This document shows, in pieces, positions 10,224-22,931 of a DNA stretch of 54,760 nt. A program made the position numbers and the translations under genes. Location of the stretch: contig JAGLYF010000014.1 of NCBI GenBank assembly GCA_023132435.1, positions 1-54,760 on the forward strand. Direction: 5' to 3'. This stretch comes from Calditrichia bacterium (GTDB lineage Bacteria; Calditrichota; Calditrichia; JAJRVZ01). Every line of letters begins with the position of its first letter. Position 1 is the stretch's first letter. The notes beneath the pieces were generated by a model. It was not told where the DNA came from. It saw only the letters and a program-made list of their open reading frames with translations, and did no database searches.

Positions 10224-11180
10224 TCACCTCATTTGTTTTATTGTTTTTCGTGTATCCCAATTGCAGGGGGATTGTGTTTTCATCCAATTTATGGCAAGAA
10301 TACTCCATCCTGAAACGGAGTTTTCCTGAGTTCCAAGTCCAAATCCATGTCCACCTTTCTCATAAATATGAATTTCAGATGGTACTTTGTTTTTTCTTAA
10401 AGCTTCATAAAAAAGAATACTGTTTTCAGCTGGGACCGCTTTATCGTCATCAGCATGAATAAGGAAAGTTGGTGGTGTATCTGTCGTTACATGCATTTCA
10501 TTTGAATAATAAACAATCAGTTTGGAGTCAGGATCTTCTCCTAATAGATTTGTTCTTGAACCCAAATGCGTATATTCTTTTTTCATAGTTATAACAGGAT
10601 AAACAAGTATCATAAAATCAGGTCTACAGGATATTCTTTCGATTGGATCATCGCCATTTAATAATCCGTTTTCAAAATGAGTACCGGCCGTTGATGCCAG
10701 ATGTCCACCGGCAGAAAAACCGAGAATACCAATTTTGTCAGGATCAATGCCCCAATCTTTTGCCCGATAGCGGACAACCCGGATCGCTCTTTGCGCGTCC
10801 AAAAGGGGAATATCAGCATGCTCATTGGGAAGACGATATTTTAATACGATGCCGGCAATCCCATGAAGAGCAAATTTTTTTGCCACTTCTGTACCCTCAC
10901 TAAAGATACTCTCGTAAACATATCCACCCCCGGGACAGATTACGACAGCTGAGCCCGTCGCCACATTTTTCTCCGGCAAAACAATTGTTAAAGTTGGCTT
11001 AGTTATATTTGCTATCAGGGTACCTTCTATGACAGTCTCCTTTTCTTCTATTTCATTAGAACCACGGATTCTTTCTGGCCAGAGAGGGATCTCTTTGTAC
11101 TGGGAAAATAAACTCATTCCTTTAAGTGAAAAGAAAAGTATCGGAAAAATTATGAGGGACAATTTTATATATTTTGTCAT
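10224..11180 (-). CDS. Secreted alpha/beta hydrolase (acetyl-xylan-esterase-like)
   Basis: VVICPGGGYVYE oxyanion region, GILGFSAGGHLAST nucleophile elbow, HADDDKAVPAENS, EKGGHGFGLG. Confidence 0.8.
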   Translation of the reverse strand: MTKYIKLSLIIFPILFFSLKGMSLFSQYKEIPLWPERIRGSNEIEEKETVIEGTLIANITKPTLTIVLPEKNVATGSAVVICPGGGYVYESIFSEGTEVAKKFALHGIAGIVLKYRLPNEHADIPLLDAQRAIRVVRYRAKDWGIDPDKIGILGFSAGGHLASTAGTHFENGLLNGDDPIERISCRPDFMILVYPVITMKKEYTHLGSRTNLLGEDPDSKLIVYYSNEMHVTTDTPPTFLIHADDDKAVPAENSILFYEALRKNKVPSEIHIYEKGGHGFGLGTQENSVSGWSILAINWMKTQSPCNWDTRKTIKQMR

Positions 11181-11204
11181 AGATGTTTGCCTTCACAGAT
11201 ATTA

Positions 11205-12116
11205 TTATTGGACGATTGCATCATTATTGATCCGCTCAATGTGAAGCCAGTCGATCAACATTGTGTGAGTGCCGGACCAATCAAGAGATCCGGTCCAACT
11301 CATCTGCCGGAATCCCAGAATCACCTCTGATGGACTGTCAGGAACCGGCCAGGTGATAGTTTGTTGAAGTACGCTGTCTATAAAAAAATTAACCAAACCA
11401 TTTCGGCCATCCCCTCCCTCAGAGTGCTTCCATTCAATTGTGTATATGTGAAATTTGTCGTCAATGTGGGATATTTTGTTTCCATCAGCATCAACGATCG
11501 GTTTTTTATATGACTTTTCAGGTTGGTAGTTTTTCAGATCTGAGTTACTCCAGGTATTAAAACGGGCATCGGTCCATCCATCCGGTGATTCCGTAAGATG
11601 GCCATCGGGAGTGGTAGCCGCATCATCGGGTACAATTTCAATATCAATCTCATCGAAGGTATCATCTTCCCAGTAGGTGAAAATAAAACCACCAACCCCC
11701 GATATTGCTGCGCCCTTGGCCCGCATCTCCAGACGATGACCCGGTCCGATAAGACCCAACGCAATGAATTGGAACGGAAAAGTAGGATCAGTATCATTAC
11801 CAGGATTCGCATCTATCGTGATGTGAGCATGCCCATCACCCGGTACAATATCATTCCAACCTGTTACCGGCAACATGTCATCAACATAATACCAATATGT
11901 TTCAGGCGGCCCTGAGGGTTTACCAGGATTATTAAAGTCTTCCAAGTAGATTATATCCGGACCGTATGAGTTATCACTATTCGTTGTTTGTGAATCGGAA
12001 CATTGTAACAAAAGTCCCAGGATGAGAAGACCAATGTAATATCTAAAAACGCTGAATATTCCATTCATTCTAAACTTCGAATAAACCATCAAATCCAATT
12101 CATTTTTGTACCTCAA
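11205..12116 (-). CDS. GH16-like glycoside hydrolase, lipoprotein
   Basis: Lipobox LLLQCSDSQ; FDEIDIEIVPDDA matches the E-x-D-x-E active-site pattern of GH16; IYTIEWKHSEGG...VNFFIDSVLQQTITW. Confidence 0.65.
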   Translation of the reverse strand: MRYKNELDLMVYSKFRMNGIFSVFRYYIGLLILGLLLQCSDSQTTNSDNSYGPDIIYLEDFNNPGKPSGPPETYWYYVDDMLPVTGWNDIVPGDGHAHITIDANPGNDTDPTFPFQFIALGLIGPGHRLEMRAKGAAISGVGGFIFTYWEDDTFDEIDIEIVPDDAATTPDGHLTESPDGWTDARFNTWSNSDLKNYQPEKSYKKPIVDADGNKISHIDDKFHIYTIEWKHSEGGDGRNGLVNFFIDSVLQQTITWPVPDSPSEVILGFRQMSWTGSLDWSGTHTMLIDWLHIERINNDAIVQ

Positions 12117-12158
12117 TTAAACAATCTCCCGCACTGATACTTTAAGGATTATGACGGT

Positions 12159-13979
12159 TTATAGTGATAGCTCGAGCAAAAGTTTCTTCCCCTCTCTAAC
12201 TGCATTCTCATGAGATTTTTGATCATTTGGATCATAAACAAATTTATCAAGCATTGTATTTAGCTTGTCCAGTTTATCTTTCTTATTTGATTCGGTAAAA
12301 TAATGTTTCAGTATCTGAATTTTTTCATAATCCTGGATACCTTCACGAAGTCTTTCGAACCTGATTGAACTTCGCGCTCCAGGATATACCAGAAAGCAAT
12401 CTCCGGCAGGCCAGGAGACAAATCGGGTATCTTGTAATGGATCTTCCACCCAGCTGTTATAGGCCCAGCGAAGAAATCCGCTATAGCCCTGGGCAGCTGC
12501 ATACCAGCCTTGCCAGGTTGATTCGGCAGGAGGAGAATAGGTGAATATATTTGGCCATTCAGGCCCGCAACAAACATAAAATGTTGTAGGCAGAGATCGA
12601 TCAACCCGTTCTTTGATTAATTCAGGTTTTACAGGTGTTTGTATAAAAACACAGAGATCATGGATATCATATTTTATTTCTGAATGATAATTTCCAGCCA
12701 GAGTGACTTTAAGCCCCGGTGCTGTTTTTTTCACAAAATCAATCACATTCTGCATGGCCTTTAAAGGACGTTCATCCATGGCAACAGTTGTTTTTTCCAG
12801 CCAACCTTTATCTTCGAGATGTTTACTAAAATCTTTTAAAAACTGACGCCAGTGTTTCTCATAGTTATCCGTGCCTGGTTCAGCAATAACATATTTGTAA
12901 TCCCCGGTCGCCTCATCAAAATAGCGGAAGCTGTTAGACCAGGCTACCATAGAATAACAGTTTATCTGTTTTTTAATACCACAGCTTTCGCAAAATGCGA
13001 CCCACTTGTCAAAAATTTCATAATCGAATTGCCATTCACCATTTTTTTTGCGGATCCATTTTATCATGCTTTCGAAGTGATCATATGTCTGACCTGCCCA
13101 CGGTTTATAAACGATGCTGGTAGTGATACACTTCTGACCAGCATCGGCCAGCATTCTGAGTAAAGACTTTAATAATAACCAGTGTTCCTCTGACCAGGGA
13201 CGTATGCGATGATAACGTGCTACAGCATATGGATTCTGCCAAAGATCAAGATGAAAGGACCAATTGGAAGGTTCAGGTAGTGTTCTATTTAATATTTCAA
13301 GATTCATCTCGAACTGGAGTGTTTTGAGTCCACCTGCTGTGACAAATAATTTACCTTTATATGTACCGGGCTTAGCATCGTTGGGCACGTCAATGATCAC
13401 CCATATAGGACGAACAGAATATTCCGCCAGATCTAATTTTTCTGCCTTATCCAATATATCTGGAATCAACTTTTTCGGAGAATCAGGTGATATTGGACCA
13501 CATTTTTGCTGTCCATTGTCGGCTATTACATAACGAACAAATCTTGGATGAATATTAGATGAATTTATTATGTCCCCGGTTTGATTTTTTAAAGGAAGAA
13601 CCTCTACATTGACATTTCGTACGCCTGTTGCACTCCAAAGTACAATCTGAGCATTAATTCGTTCACCACGCCAGGCTACACCGGACCAGATGTTTGTGCG
13701 ATCAACATCAGGAACCTGATTACGCAAATACCGCTGGTTAATGGAACCAAAAGAACCCTGAAGACCAGTAGGGGCTTGTTCCCATTTTTGCAAAGGCTTT
13801 CCTAAAGTAATAGTCCCTGGATCTTCAGGCTCATAAGAGACCCTTGCACTGACCTTTTGTGCACATACAGTTGAATTTTGATATATGATCAAGATTACGA
13901 GAAAAACAATAAATGAGAATATGTTAAATAATGAAAAGTCAGTGTGACCACCTAAATGAAAATTTGAAGAACTTATCAT
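12159..13979 (-). CDS. DUF4091/GH123-like glycoside hydrolase
   Basis: 606 aa; QIVLWSATGVRNVNVEVLPL N-terminal domain; LDLWQNPYAVARYHRIRPWSEEHW; RWAYNSWVEDPLQDTRFVSWPAGDCFLVYPGARSSIRFERLREGIQDYEKIQIL. Confidence 0.8.
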   Translation of the reverse strand: MISSSNFHLGGHTDFSLFNIFSFIVFLVILIIYQNSTVCAQKVSARVSYEPEDPGTITLGKPLQKWEQAPTGLQGSFGSINQRYLRNQVPDVDRTNIWSGVAWRGERINAQIVLWSATGVRNVNVEVLPLKNQTGDIINSSNIHPRFVRYVIADNGQQKCGPISPDSPKKLIPDILDKAEKLDLAEYSVRPIWVIIDVPNDAKPGTYKGKLFVTAGGLKTLQFEMNLEILNRTLPEPSNWSFHLDLWQNPYAVARYHRIRPWSEEHWLLLKSLLRMLADAGQKCITTSIVYKPWAGQTYDHFESMIKWIRKKNGEWQFDYEIFDKWVAFCESCGIKKQINCYSMVAWSNSFRYFDEATGDYKYVIAEPGTDNYEKHWRQFLKDFSKHLEDKGWLEKTTVAMDERPLKAMQNVIDFVKKTAPGLKVTLAGNYHSEIKYDIHDLCVFIQTPVKPELIKERVDRSLPTTFYVCCGPEWPNIFTYSPPAESTWQGWYAAAQGYSGFLRWAYNSWVEDPLQDTRFVSWPAGDCFLVYPGARSSIRFERLREGIQDYEKIQILKHYFTESNKKDKLDKLNTMLDKFVYDPNDQKSHENAVREGKKLLLELSL

Positions 13980-14023
13980 ATCAATATCCCCTGCATTATC
14001 TCATTCGGGATTATTATTAATTA

Positions 14024-15025
14024 TTACTTTTGATTGACGATCTTACCAGAGTGACCAAAAAGTAAAGCCCAACTCCTACCCGGCAGATCCACACGAAATG
14101 ATTCGATATTTCCGATATCTTGAAGTGTGACATAACAGGTACGACCATCCGGACCACCAAACGCAATATTGCTGGGTTTTTTACCAATAAGATTTATCTC
14201 TCTTAATATCTCACTATCTGGCGAAATTTTAACAATAGTACCCTTACCATAGCGTGTAATATAGATATTGCCTTCAATATCGCAACGCATACCGTCCAAT
14301 CCAAAATCATGAAATTTTATAAGCCTGCGTTTATTGCTAATTTCACCCTCATTAGACAGATCATATGCCCAGACATTGCCTTGAATTGATTCGTTAACAT
14401 AGAGGACTTTTCCTCCAGGGGCAACCTCAATTCCATTTGTTGTTCCCATATTCGTTTCAAGGGGAGTTGCTGTTCCACTCGTATCTATTCGCCAAATATT
14501 CCCGGTTGAGTCTTCCCAGTTGGGATCACTGGCATAAAGGATATCGTTATCTCCAATGGCAAGATCATTCGGTTGATTCATTCTCGCATCATGTGCGTAT
14601 ACACTGATATCATCTTTCAGTGTATCTACTTTTAATATATTATGTCCGGCATAGTCAGCAATTAGCATGAATCCTTTACTGTTAAACCGAATACCGTTTC
14701 CAATACTATTTTGAGGAAGTTCTATGAAAATGCTGCATTTACCCTCTGGAGTCACTTTGCCGATAGTGGATTGTTTAATATAATTAACGGCATATATATT
14801 TCCAGACTTATCCGTTGCCGGACCTTCGATACCTGAAGTAAAACCATTGAGTGGGGTAAAAACTTCACTTATATAGAGTTTTTCAGATGGTTCATTCTGT
14901 GAATCTTTAAGATTCAAAGGTTTCTGTCCAAATGAATCTGTACCCATTAGTGCAAAATACAAAATACAACTAAATATAAGTTTTGGGAGATTTTGGGGGT
15001 TGATCCAGGTTTTATCTATGACCAT
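14024..15025 (-). CDS. SMP-30/gluconolactonase-like beta-propeller protein
   Basis: GIEGPATDKSGNIYAVNY..., NGIEVAPGGKVLYVNES, DGMRCDIEGNIYITRYGKGTI. Confidence 0.75.
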   Translation of the reverse strand: MVIDKTWINPQNLPKLIFSCILYFALMGTDSFGQKPLNLKDSQNEPSEKLYISEVFTPLNGFTSGIEGPATDKSGNIYAVNYIKQSTIGKVTPEGKCSIFIELPQNSIGNGIRFNSKGFMLIADYAGHNILKVDTLKDDISVYAHDARMNQPNDLAIGDNDILYASDPNWEDSTGNIWRIDTSGTATPLETNMGTTNGIEVAPGGKVLYVNESIQGNVWAYDLSNEGEISNKRRLIKFHDFGLDGMRCDIEGNIYITRYGKGTIVKISPDSEILREINLIGKKPSNIAFGGPDGRTCYVTLQDIGNIESFRVDLPGRSWALLFGHSGKIVNQK

Positions 15026-15114
15026 TTAAATCCCTTTTTAGCATATTGTCATGTAATAATAATTTTTACCTTGCGTTTATATTTTTGTCAAGACGTCACA
15101 GATTAAACTAGATA

Positions 15115-16056
15115 TCAGGTCACTTTGAATAAGGGTTCCACACCTTTTGATTTCTGTCGAAGTAGTTCGAATTCTTCTGAAGTTAGGGTCGAATATTTTT
15201 CTGCAATTTCCACTGCTTTCCAGAAAAAGCGGGCATCTCCCGGCGGGATTGCAGCTGTTGTTCCCTGACCCAAAGTAAACCGAAGAGCCAGATCAGCCGT
15301 TTCATCTTCCTCCACAGGAATATACCACAGCTTTTTAAAGGGTCTTCCGGTTCCTTCCGGAATTTTCGTTAATGCCAGGGATTTTAATGCCAGAATTCCC
15401 ATTTTTTTCTCTATTGCTTTCGATATGACACGAGGTCCGAAATCGCCCTGAAACCAGCAGACGAAATTAATTGGGAAAAGAATTGTGTCAAAATCAAATT
15501 TCTTCATAGCCAAAAGCGCTGCCTTTTCAGAATGAGCAGAAAACCCAAGATAACGTACTTTACCATCTTGTTTAGCTTTTAAAAACACTTCCATCGCCCC
15601 GTTAGGAGCAAATGTTTTTTCCACATCCTCTTCTGTAGTAATGGCATGTAACTGATACAAGTCAAAATGATCTGTTTGAAGATTTTTCAGTGATGCATGC
15701 AATTCTTTCTCCGCGCCGTCTTTTTCCCTCTCGGTTGTCTTACATGCTAAAAAGCACTGATTTCTATAAGGTTTTAGCGCAGGTCCTAATTTCTCCTCCG
15801 CATTACCATATGTAGGTGCCACGTCAAAGTAATTAATACCCCGATCAAAAGCCTTGGCAATCATATTATTAGCGGTCATCTGTTCTTCATTATCTACTAA
15901 CACCCCACCAAATCCAATGGTTGATAAAATCTCGGATGTTTGACCGAGTTTGCGTTTTGGTAACAAATATCCGTTGTTACCACAGCTGATCACTGAACCT
16001 AGAGATAATGCAGCACTTCCTAAAATACTTGTCGTAATAAATTCACGACGATCCAT
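15115..16056 (-). CDS. Aldo/keto reductase (Tat-type N-terminus)
   Basis: MDRREFITTSILGSAALSLG; RKLGQTSEILSTIGFGG, RGINYFDVAPTYGNAEEKLGPAL, DHFDLYQLH. Confidence 0.85.
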   Translation of the reverse strand: MDRREFITTSILGSAALSLGSVISCGNNGYLLPKRKLGQTSEILSTIGFGGVLVDNEEQMTANNMIAKAFDRGINYFDVAPTYGNAEEKLGPALKPYRNQCFLACKTTEREKDGAEKELHASLKNLQTDHFDLYQLHAITTEEDVEKTFAPNGAMEVFLKAKQDGKVRYLGFSAHSEKAALLAMKKFDFDTILFPINFVCWFQGDFGPRVISKAIEKKMGILALKSLALTKIPEGTGRPFKKLWYIPVEEDETADLALRFTLGQGTTAAIPPGDARFFWKAVEIAEKYSTLTSEEFELLRQKSKGVEPLFKVT

Positions 16057-16119
16057 TGCATACCCCTTTCAAATTGATAGTTGTATAGATTTACACCTGA
16101 TTACATACAATGCATTACA

Positions 16120-19287
<3,168 letters not shown>

Positions 19288-19320
19288 TTAATGATGATAT
19301 CATATATTCCAAACCAATAA

Positions 19321-19461
19321 TTTTTGACAGGATAACAGGATTTACTGGATTTGAATTATCAATAAAATGTTAATATCCAGTCAGTTAGAGTTAATTATTA
19401 AATACTTTATATCTTATTTTTAATTTCTTTTTATCCTGTTTATCCCGTTAATCCTGTCAAA
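19321..19461. repeat. Dispersed-type palindromic repeat of ACAGGAT/ATCCTGT units
   Basis: TTGACAGGAT (19324-19333) ... ATCCTGTCAA (19451-19460), with further reiterated CAGGAT units inside. Confidence 0.7.
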
Positions 19462-19488
19462 TTTTTTAGATCCTCTAGTCATTTGATA

Positions 19489-20481
19489 CTATCTAACTAA
19501 AATCATTTTTTTTACATTCTGAAATTTACCAGCTCTAAACTGATAATAGTATACCCCACTTGTCATATCGCCTGCATCCCAATTATATTCGTAATAACCT
19601 GCCTGCTGTTTTTCTGAAACAAGTGTCGTCACTTTCTGTCCGAGAGTATTGTAGATAGTTAACTCTACTTCACTAGTGATGGGTAAACGATATTTGATCA
19701 TTGTGGAAGGATTAAAAGAATTCGGAAAATTTTGTGCTAAAGTATATTGAGTAGGTGAATTGTCTAAGTCGACCGATATACTCGTGGAATTGGAATAATA
19801 CACAAGTAATTGCGGCCGATTCGCTTCTGTTGAGTTTTCCCTGGAGTCAAATCGTTTGATGGAGCCAGTCGAATCCTCATTTCCGATAAGTATCCAACCG
19901 AAATTCTCATCAGGATTGTCCAGCCAATCTTGCATATCGCCCACCATTTTTTCCGGAGAACCCCAGGTGTAAAACCCAACTGTGTCAACTGTTTGATCTG
20001 TACTAAGAGTAGAATCAAAATCACCACCTGGTTTTATCCATAAATCACTATCATAGAACCGATGGATCCAGGTTGCGTCATCTGTGGCGGAAGAATCACC
20101 AGCTCCTTCATTTCCGGAAGCATCGGAAGCACCCTCTCCCCAATCAGTCAGAACACGATGGATGGTCACCGGTTCCGGTCCGGCTTTTGTATTAGACATG
20201 TATAATATTAGAAAAACAGAGTCTATCAGGGATCCTGCAGGAATATCTAAGGAGATATCAAAATAAAGTAGACCGCGTTTAACCACTTCTTTATTATCCT
20301 TACCTGTGAAAAAATAGGATCCTGAACCATTACTTAGTGAACCGTTGGAATCCTCATAGAGTGTATTATCTCTGTCAGCATATAATATAATCGGGCTTTG
20401 ACATATTCCTAATCCAGATATCAACAGAATCGTGATATTCATCAGGATAAATTTTTCCCTGACCGTATTTAACCTTTTCAT
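19489..20481 (-). CDS. DNRLRE-domain protein with T9SS-type C-terminal sorting domain
   Basis: KEVVKRGLLYFDISLDIPAGSLIDSVFLILYMS; C-terminus NFPNSFNPSTMIKYRLP...LTIYNTLGQKVTTLVSEKQQAGYYEYNWDAGDMTSGVYYYQFRAG. Confidence 0.85.
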   Translation of the reverse strand: MKRLNTVREKFILMNITILLISGLGICQSPIILYADRDNTLYEDSNGSLSNGSGSYFFTGKDNKEVVKRGLLYFDISLDIPAGSLIDSVFLILYMSNTKAGPEPVTIHRVLTDWGEGASDASGNEGAGDSSATDDATWIHRFYDSDLWIKPGGDFDSTLSTDQTVDTVGFYTWGSPEKMVGDMQDWLDNPDENFGWILIGNEDSTGSIKRFDSRENSTEANRPQLLVYYSNSTSISVDLDNSPTQYTLAQNFPNSFNPSTMIKYRLPITSEVELTIYNTLGQKVTTLVSEKQQAGYYEYNWDAGDMTSGVYYYQFRAGKFQNVKKMILVR

Positions 20482-20620
20482 AGAAATCTACCTTTTTGCT
20501 TATTTTTATCAGTAAAAAAATAAGCTCAACATAACATCGTACCAGAATGCTGAGCCTATTTTGGAGGTGACAAGATGTGTAAATCTTATTTATTTTTACT
20601 AATAGCCTTTAGAATATTTT

Positions 20621-21784
20621 TTAATCTCTACCATAGTTAGGAGCTTGATCCACCCCAAGATATGCACTCATGACTTTACCTGTGCCGCCCCAGCCCGGAT
20701 AAACCATATATATTTTTTGTCCATGAAATGTCATGAAGCGAATCCACATAAGCTGTCCCTCAAAAATCGATCCTTCTGTACCATCCTGAGCGAGTGTATA
20801 TATTACATCTCCTCCATTTCCACTTGAGTAATAAATGGTTCCTTCTGCATCAATATCCAAGCCCAGCGGTGATACTCCCTCTAACAATACGGCTTCATTT
20901 TCAAGACCGCTTGCTGTAATATCATACCTTAAAAGTCGATTTGGGATTGGCGGATCCACTTTATTATTTCCCCAAACATCACCGACATAAAGATAATTTC
21001 CAAAAACCCTGCAAGACTTGGGGCTGGCAGGGATTACAGCCACGGTGGAAGTATCCCCTTGCGTATCATAGCGGTACACACCATACCAATTCGACACGAT
21101 ATACATATTATCATTTGCATCCCAATCGAAATCTATGGGGGATGGAACAGAAACAACATCCTCAATCGTATTCCCATCGGGAGAAATTCGAACAATTCTA
21201 TCACCGGTACATACATAGAGATAATTATCAGGGCCAAACTCAATGGCACCATTAACAGCCACACTAGCAAATAATTCTTTCTCCGCTCCTGGGGCAGGAA
21301 CTCTGTATATGGCACCATCACCTGCTGAACCAAAGTAAATGTTACCGTCATCATCTAATGCGGCCCCCTTCGGCCAGCTTGTATTATCATTAATCACCTC
21401 AAGTACGGGAGGATAAGTAAAATCCAGCTCATTACTCCAATTTAGGCCTCCAACTACAGATACTTTTACTTTTGTGGTTGTATATTCCATATAGGCCAAT
21501 TTTGGCACATCCAAAACTAAAATTGTTTCAGTAGCTGAATCCGGTATAAATGAAGACTGGTCAAAAACAACATTATTCTTCGCCGGATTCGGATTAAAAT
21601 TTTGTCCAAATATTGTGATTGGTGCTCCACCATAAGCCGTATCAGGGGTAAGACTGGTAAGTTCAGGTGTGGCTGCAGTGGGTGGATAAGGATCTGGCAC
21701 TTCTGTCACACTTTTTTCACAACTTGTAATTGATACAATCAGTAGAAAGGCAAAGAATAAAAATATCAATCTTTTTATTTTCAT
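20621..21784 (-). CDS. IPT/TIG plus NHL-like propeller lipoprotein
   Basis: Lipobox SITSCEKS; TPELTSLTPDTAYGGAPITIFGQNFNPNPAKNNVVF TIG domain; GAALDDDGNIYFGSAGDGAIYRV repeats. Confidence 0.75.
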   Translation of the reverse strand: MKIKRLIFLFFAFLLIVSITSCEKSVTEVPDPYPPTAATPELTSLTPDTAYGGAPITIFGQNFNPNPAKNNVVFDQSSFIPDSATETILVLDVPKLAYMEYTTTKVKVSVVGGLNWSNELDFTYPPVLEVINDNTSWPKGAALDDDGNIYFGSAGDGAIYRVPAPGAEKELFASVAVNGAIEFGPDNYLYVCTGDRIVRISPDGNTIEDVVSVPSPIDFDWDANDNMYIVSNWYGVYRYDTQGDTSTVAVIPASPKSCRVFGNYLYVGDVWGNNKVDPPIPNRLLRYDITASGLENEAVLLEGVSPLGLDIDAEGTIYYSSGNGGDVIYTLAQDGTEGSIFEGQLMWIRFMTFHGQKIYMVYPGWGGTGKVMSAYLGVDQAPNYGRD

Positions 21785-21848
21785 GGATTGCTCCTTTCGT
21801 TTTTGAGACTTGGCATTGCATTATGAACGAAATAGTCTATCGGTCTTT

Positions 21849-22931
21849 TTAGAAGGCGGTCCCAAATGATATTCTGTGAACACCGTCAAAGACACCAAAT
21901 GGATTATAGGCATAATCAAATCTCAAAGATACATTTGAAACTATTGGCATAACACCGATTCCGATTGAGAGATTATCTTCATCGTAATTAAATTTATATC
22001 CACCCCTTACAGCTAATATTTCGTTAAATACATATTCAAATCCGAAATGAACTCTCTCAGAATAATCACGGGGATGTAATACATCAAAAGCAACGGTTAA
22101 TACATGTTCACTATTTTCAGGTAAAAAGAATGGCAAAATATCCATGGCAAGACCTGCCTTAACGACATAGGGTAAAGGATATCTTTCTCCGTAGCTCTCG
22201 ACATAGTTAACCTCCTTTGACAGATGTTGCGCAACTACCGCCAATCTAAGATCTTTATATCCGGTATAATATAGAACGCCGAGGTCAAATGCCAATAGGC
22301 TGTTTTTAGTCTCAACAGTCTTATTTTCTTCTGTTGTCGTCCCTCCTTCGGCACCTACATAGGCTGATCCCAAATTCTGATAGATATACTTCAAATTCAC
22401 ACCAAAAGAAAAATTATCGGATATAGTCCGAGCATAGGTTAAACCTGCGTAAAAAGCATCCGGAGAAAACTCACCCGTCTCGACATAACCATCGGGAGAT
22501 ACTTCACTCCTCCTTGTACCATAAAATGTTCCATAATTAACCGAGGATACGTTCAAACCGAAGAATCCTATACTTTCTGCATTATATACCGCTGCAATAT
22601 TTTGATAACTAATGTCAGCAATCCACTTATTATAGTGAGCGGAGATATCCACATGATCAACATCTCTTATACCAGCCGGATTCCAATACATGGCTTCGGA
22701 ATGACCAGCAACAGCAGAAAAAGCTTCTCCCATAGCCGATCCCCTGGCACCGATAGGAATTGATAAAAATTTCATCGATGTCTGTGCTGTTTTTTTGACA
22801 TTCACCTGAGCCTCGGTTAAATCATGGAAGCAGACAAGTAATACAAGAGCAAATATTATATTTAGTGTTTTTTTCATTTTTATCCCCTCCATTCTATCTG
22901 ATAATAACAAATTTCTGAAATTTCTGACCAT
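21849..22931 (-). CDS. PorV/PorQ-like outer-membrane protein
   Basis: MKFLSIPIGARGSAMGEAFSAVAGHSEAMYWNPAGI; beta-barrel-like C-terminus. Confidence 0.8.
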   Translation of the reverse strand: MVRNFRNLLLSDRMEGIKMKKTLNIIFALVLLVCFHDLTEAQVNVKKTAQTSMKFLSIPIGARGSAMGEAFSAVAGHSEAMYWNPAGIRDVDHVDISAHYNKWIADISYQNIAAVYNAESIGFFGLNVSSVNYGTFYGTRRSEVSPDGYVETGEFSPDAFYAGLTYARTISDNFSFGVNLKYIYQNLGSAYVGAEGGTTTEENKTVETKNSLLAFDLGVLYYTGYKDLRLAVVAQHLSKEVNYVESYGERYPLPYVVKAGLAMDILPFFLPENSEHVLTVAFDVLHPRDYSERVHFGFEYVFNEILAVRGGYKFNYDEDNLSIGIGVMPIVSNVSLRFDYAYNPFGVFDGVHRISFGTAF

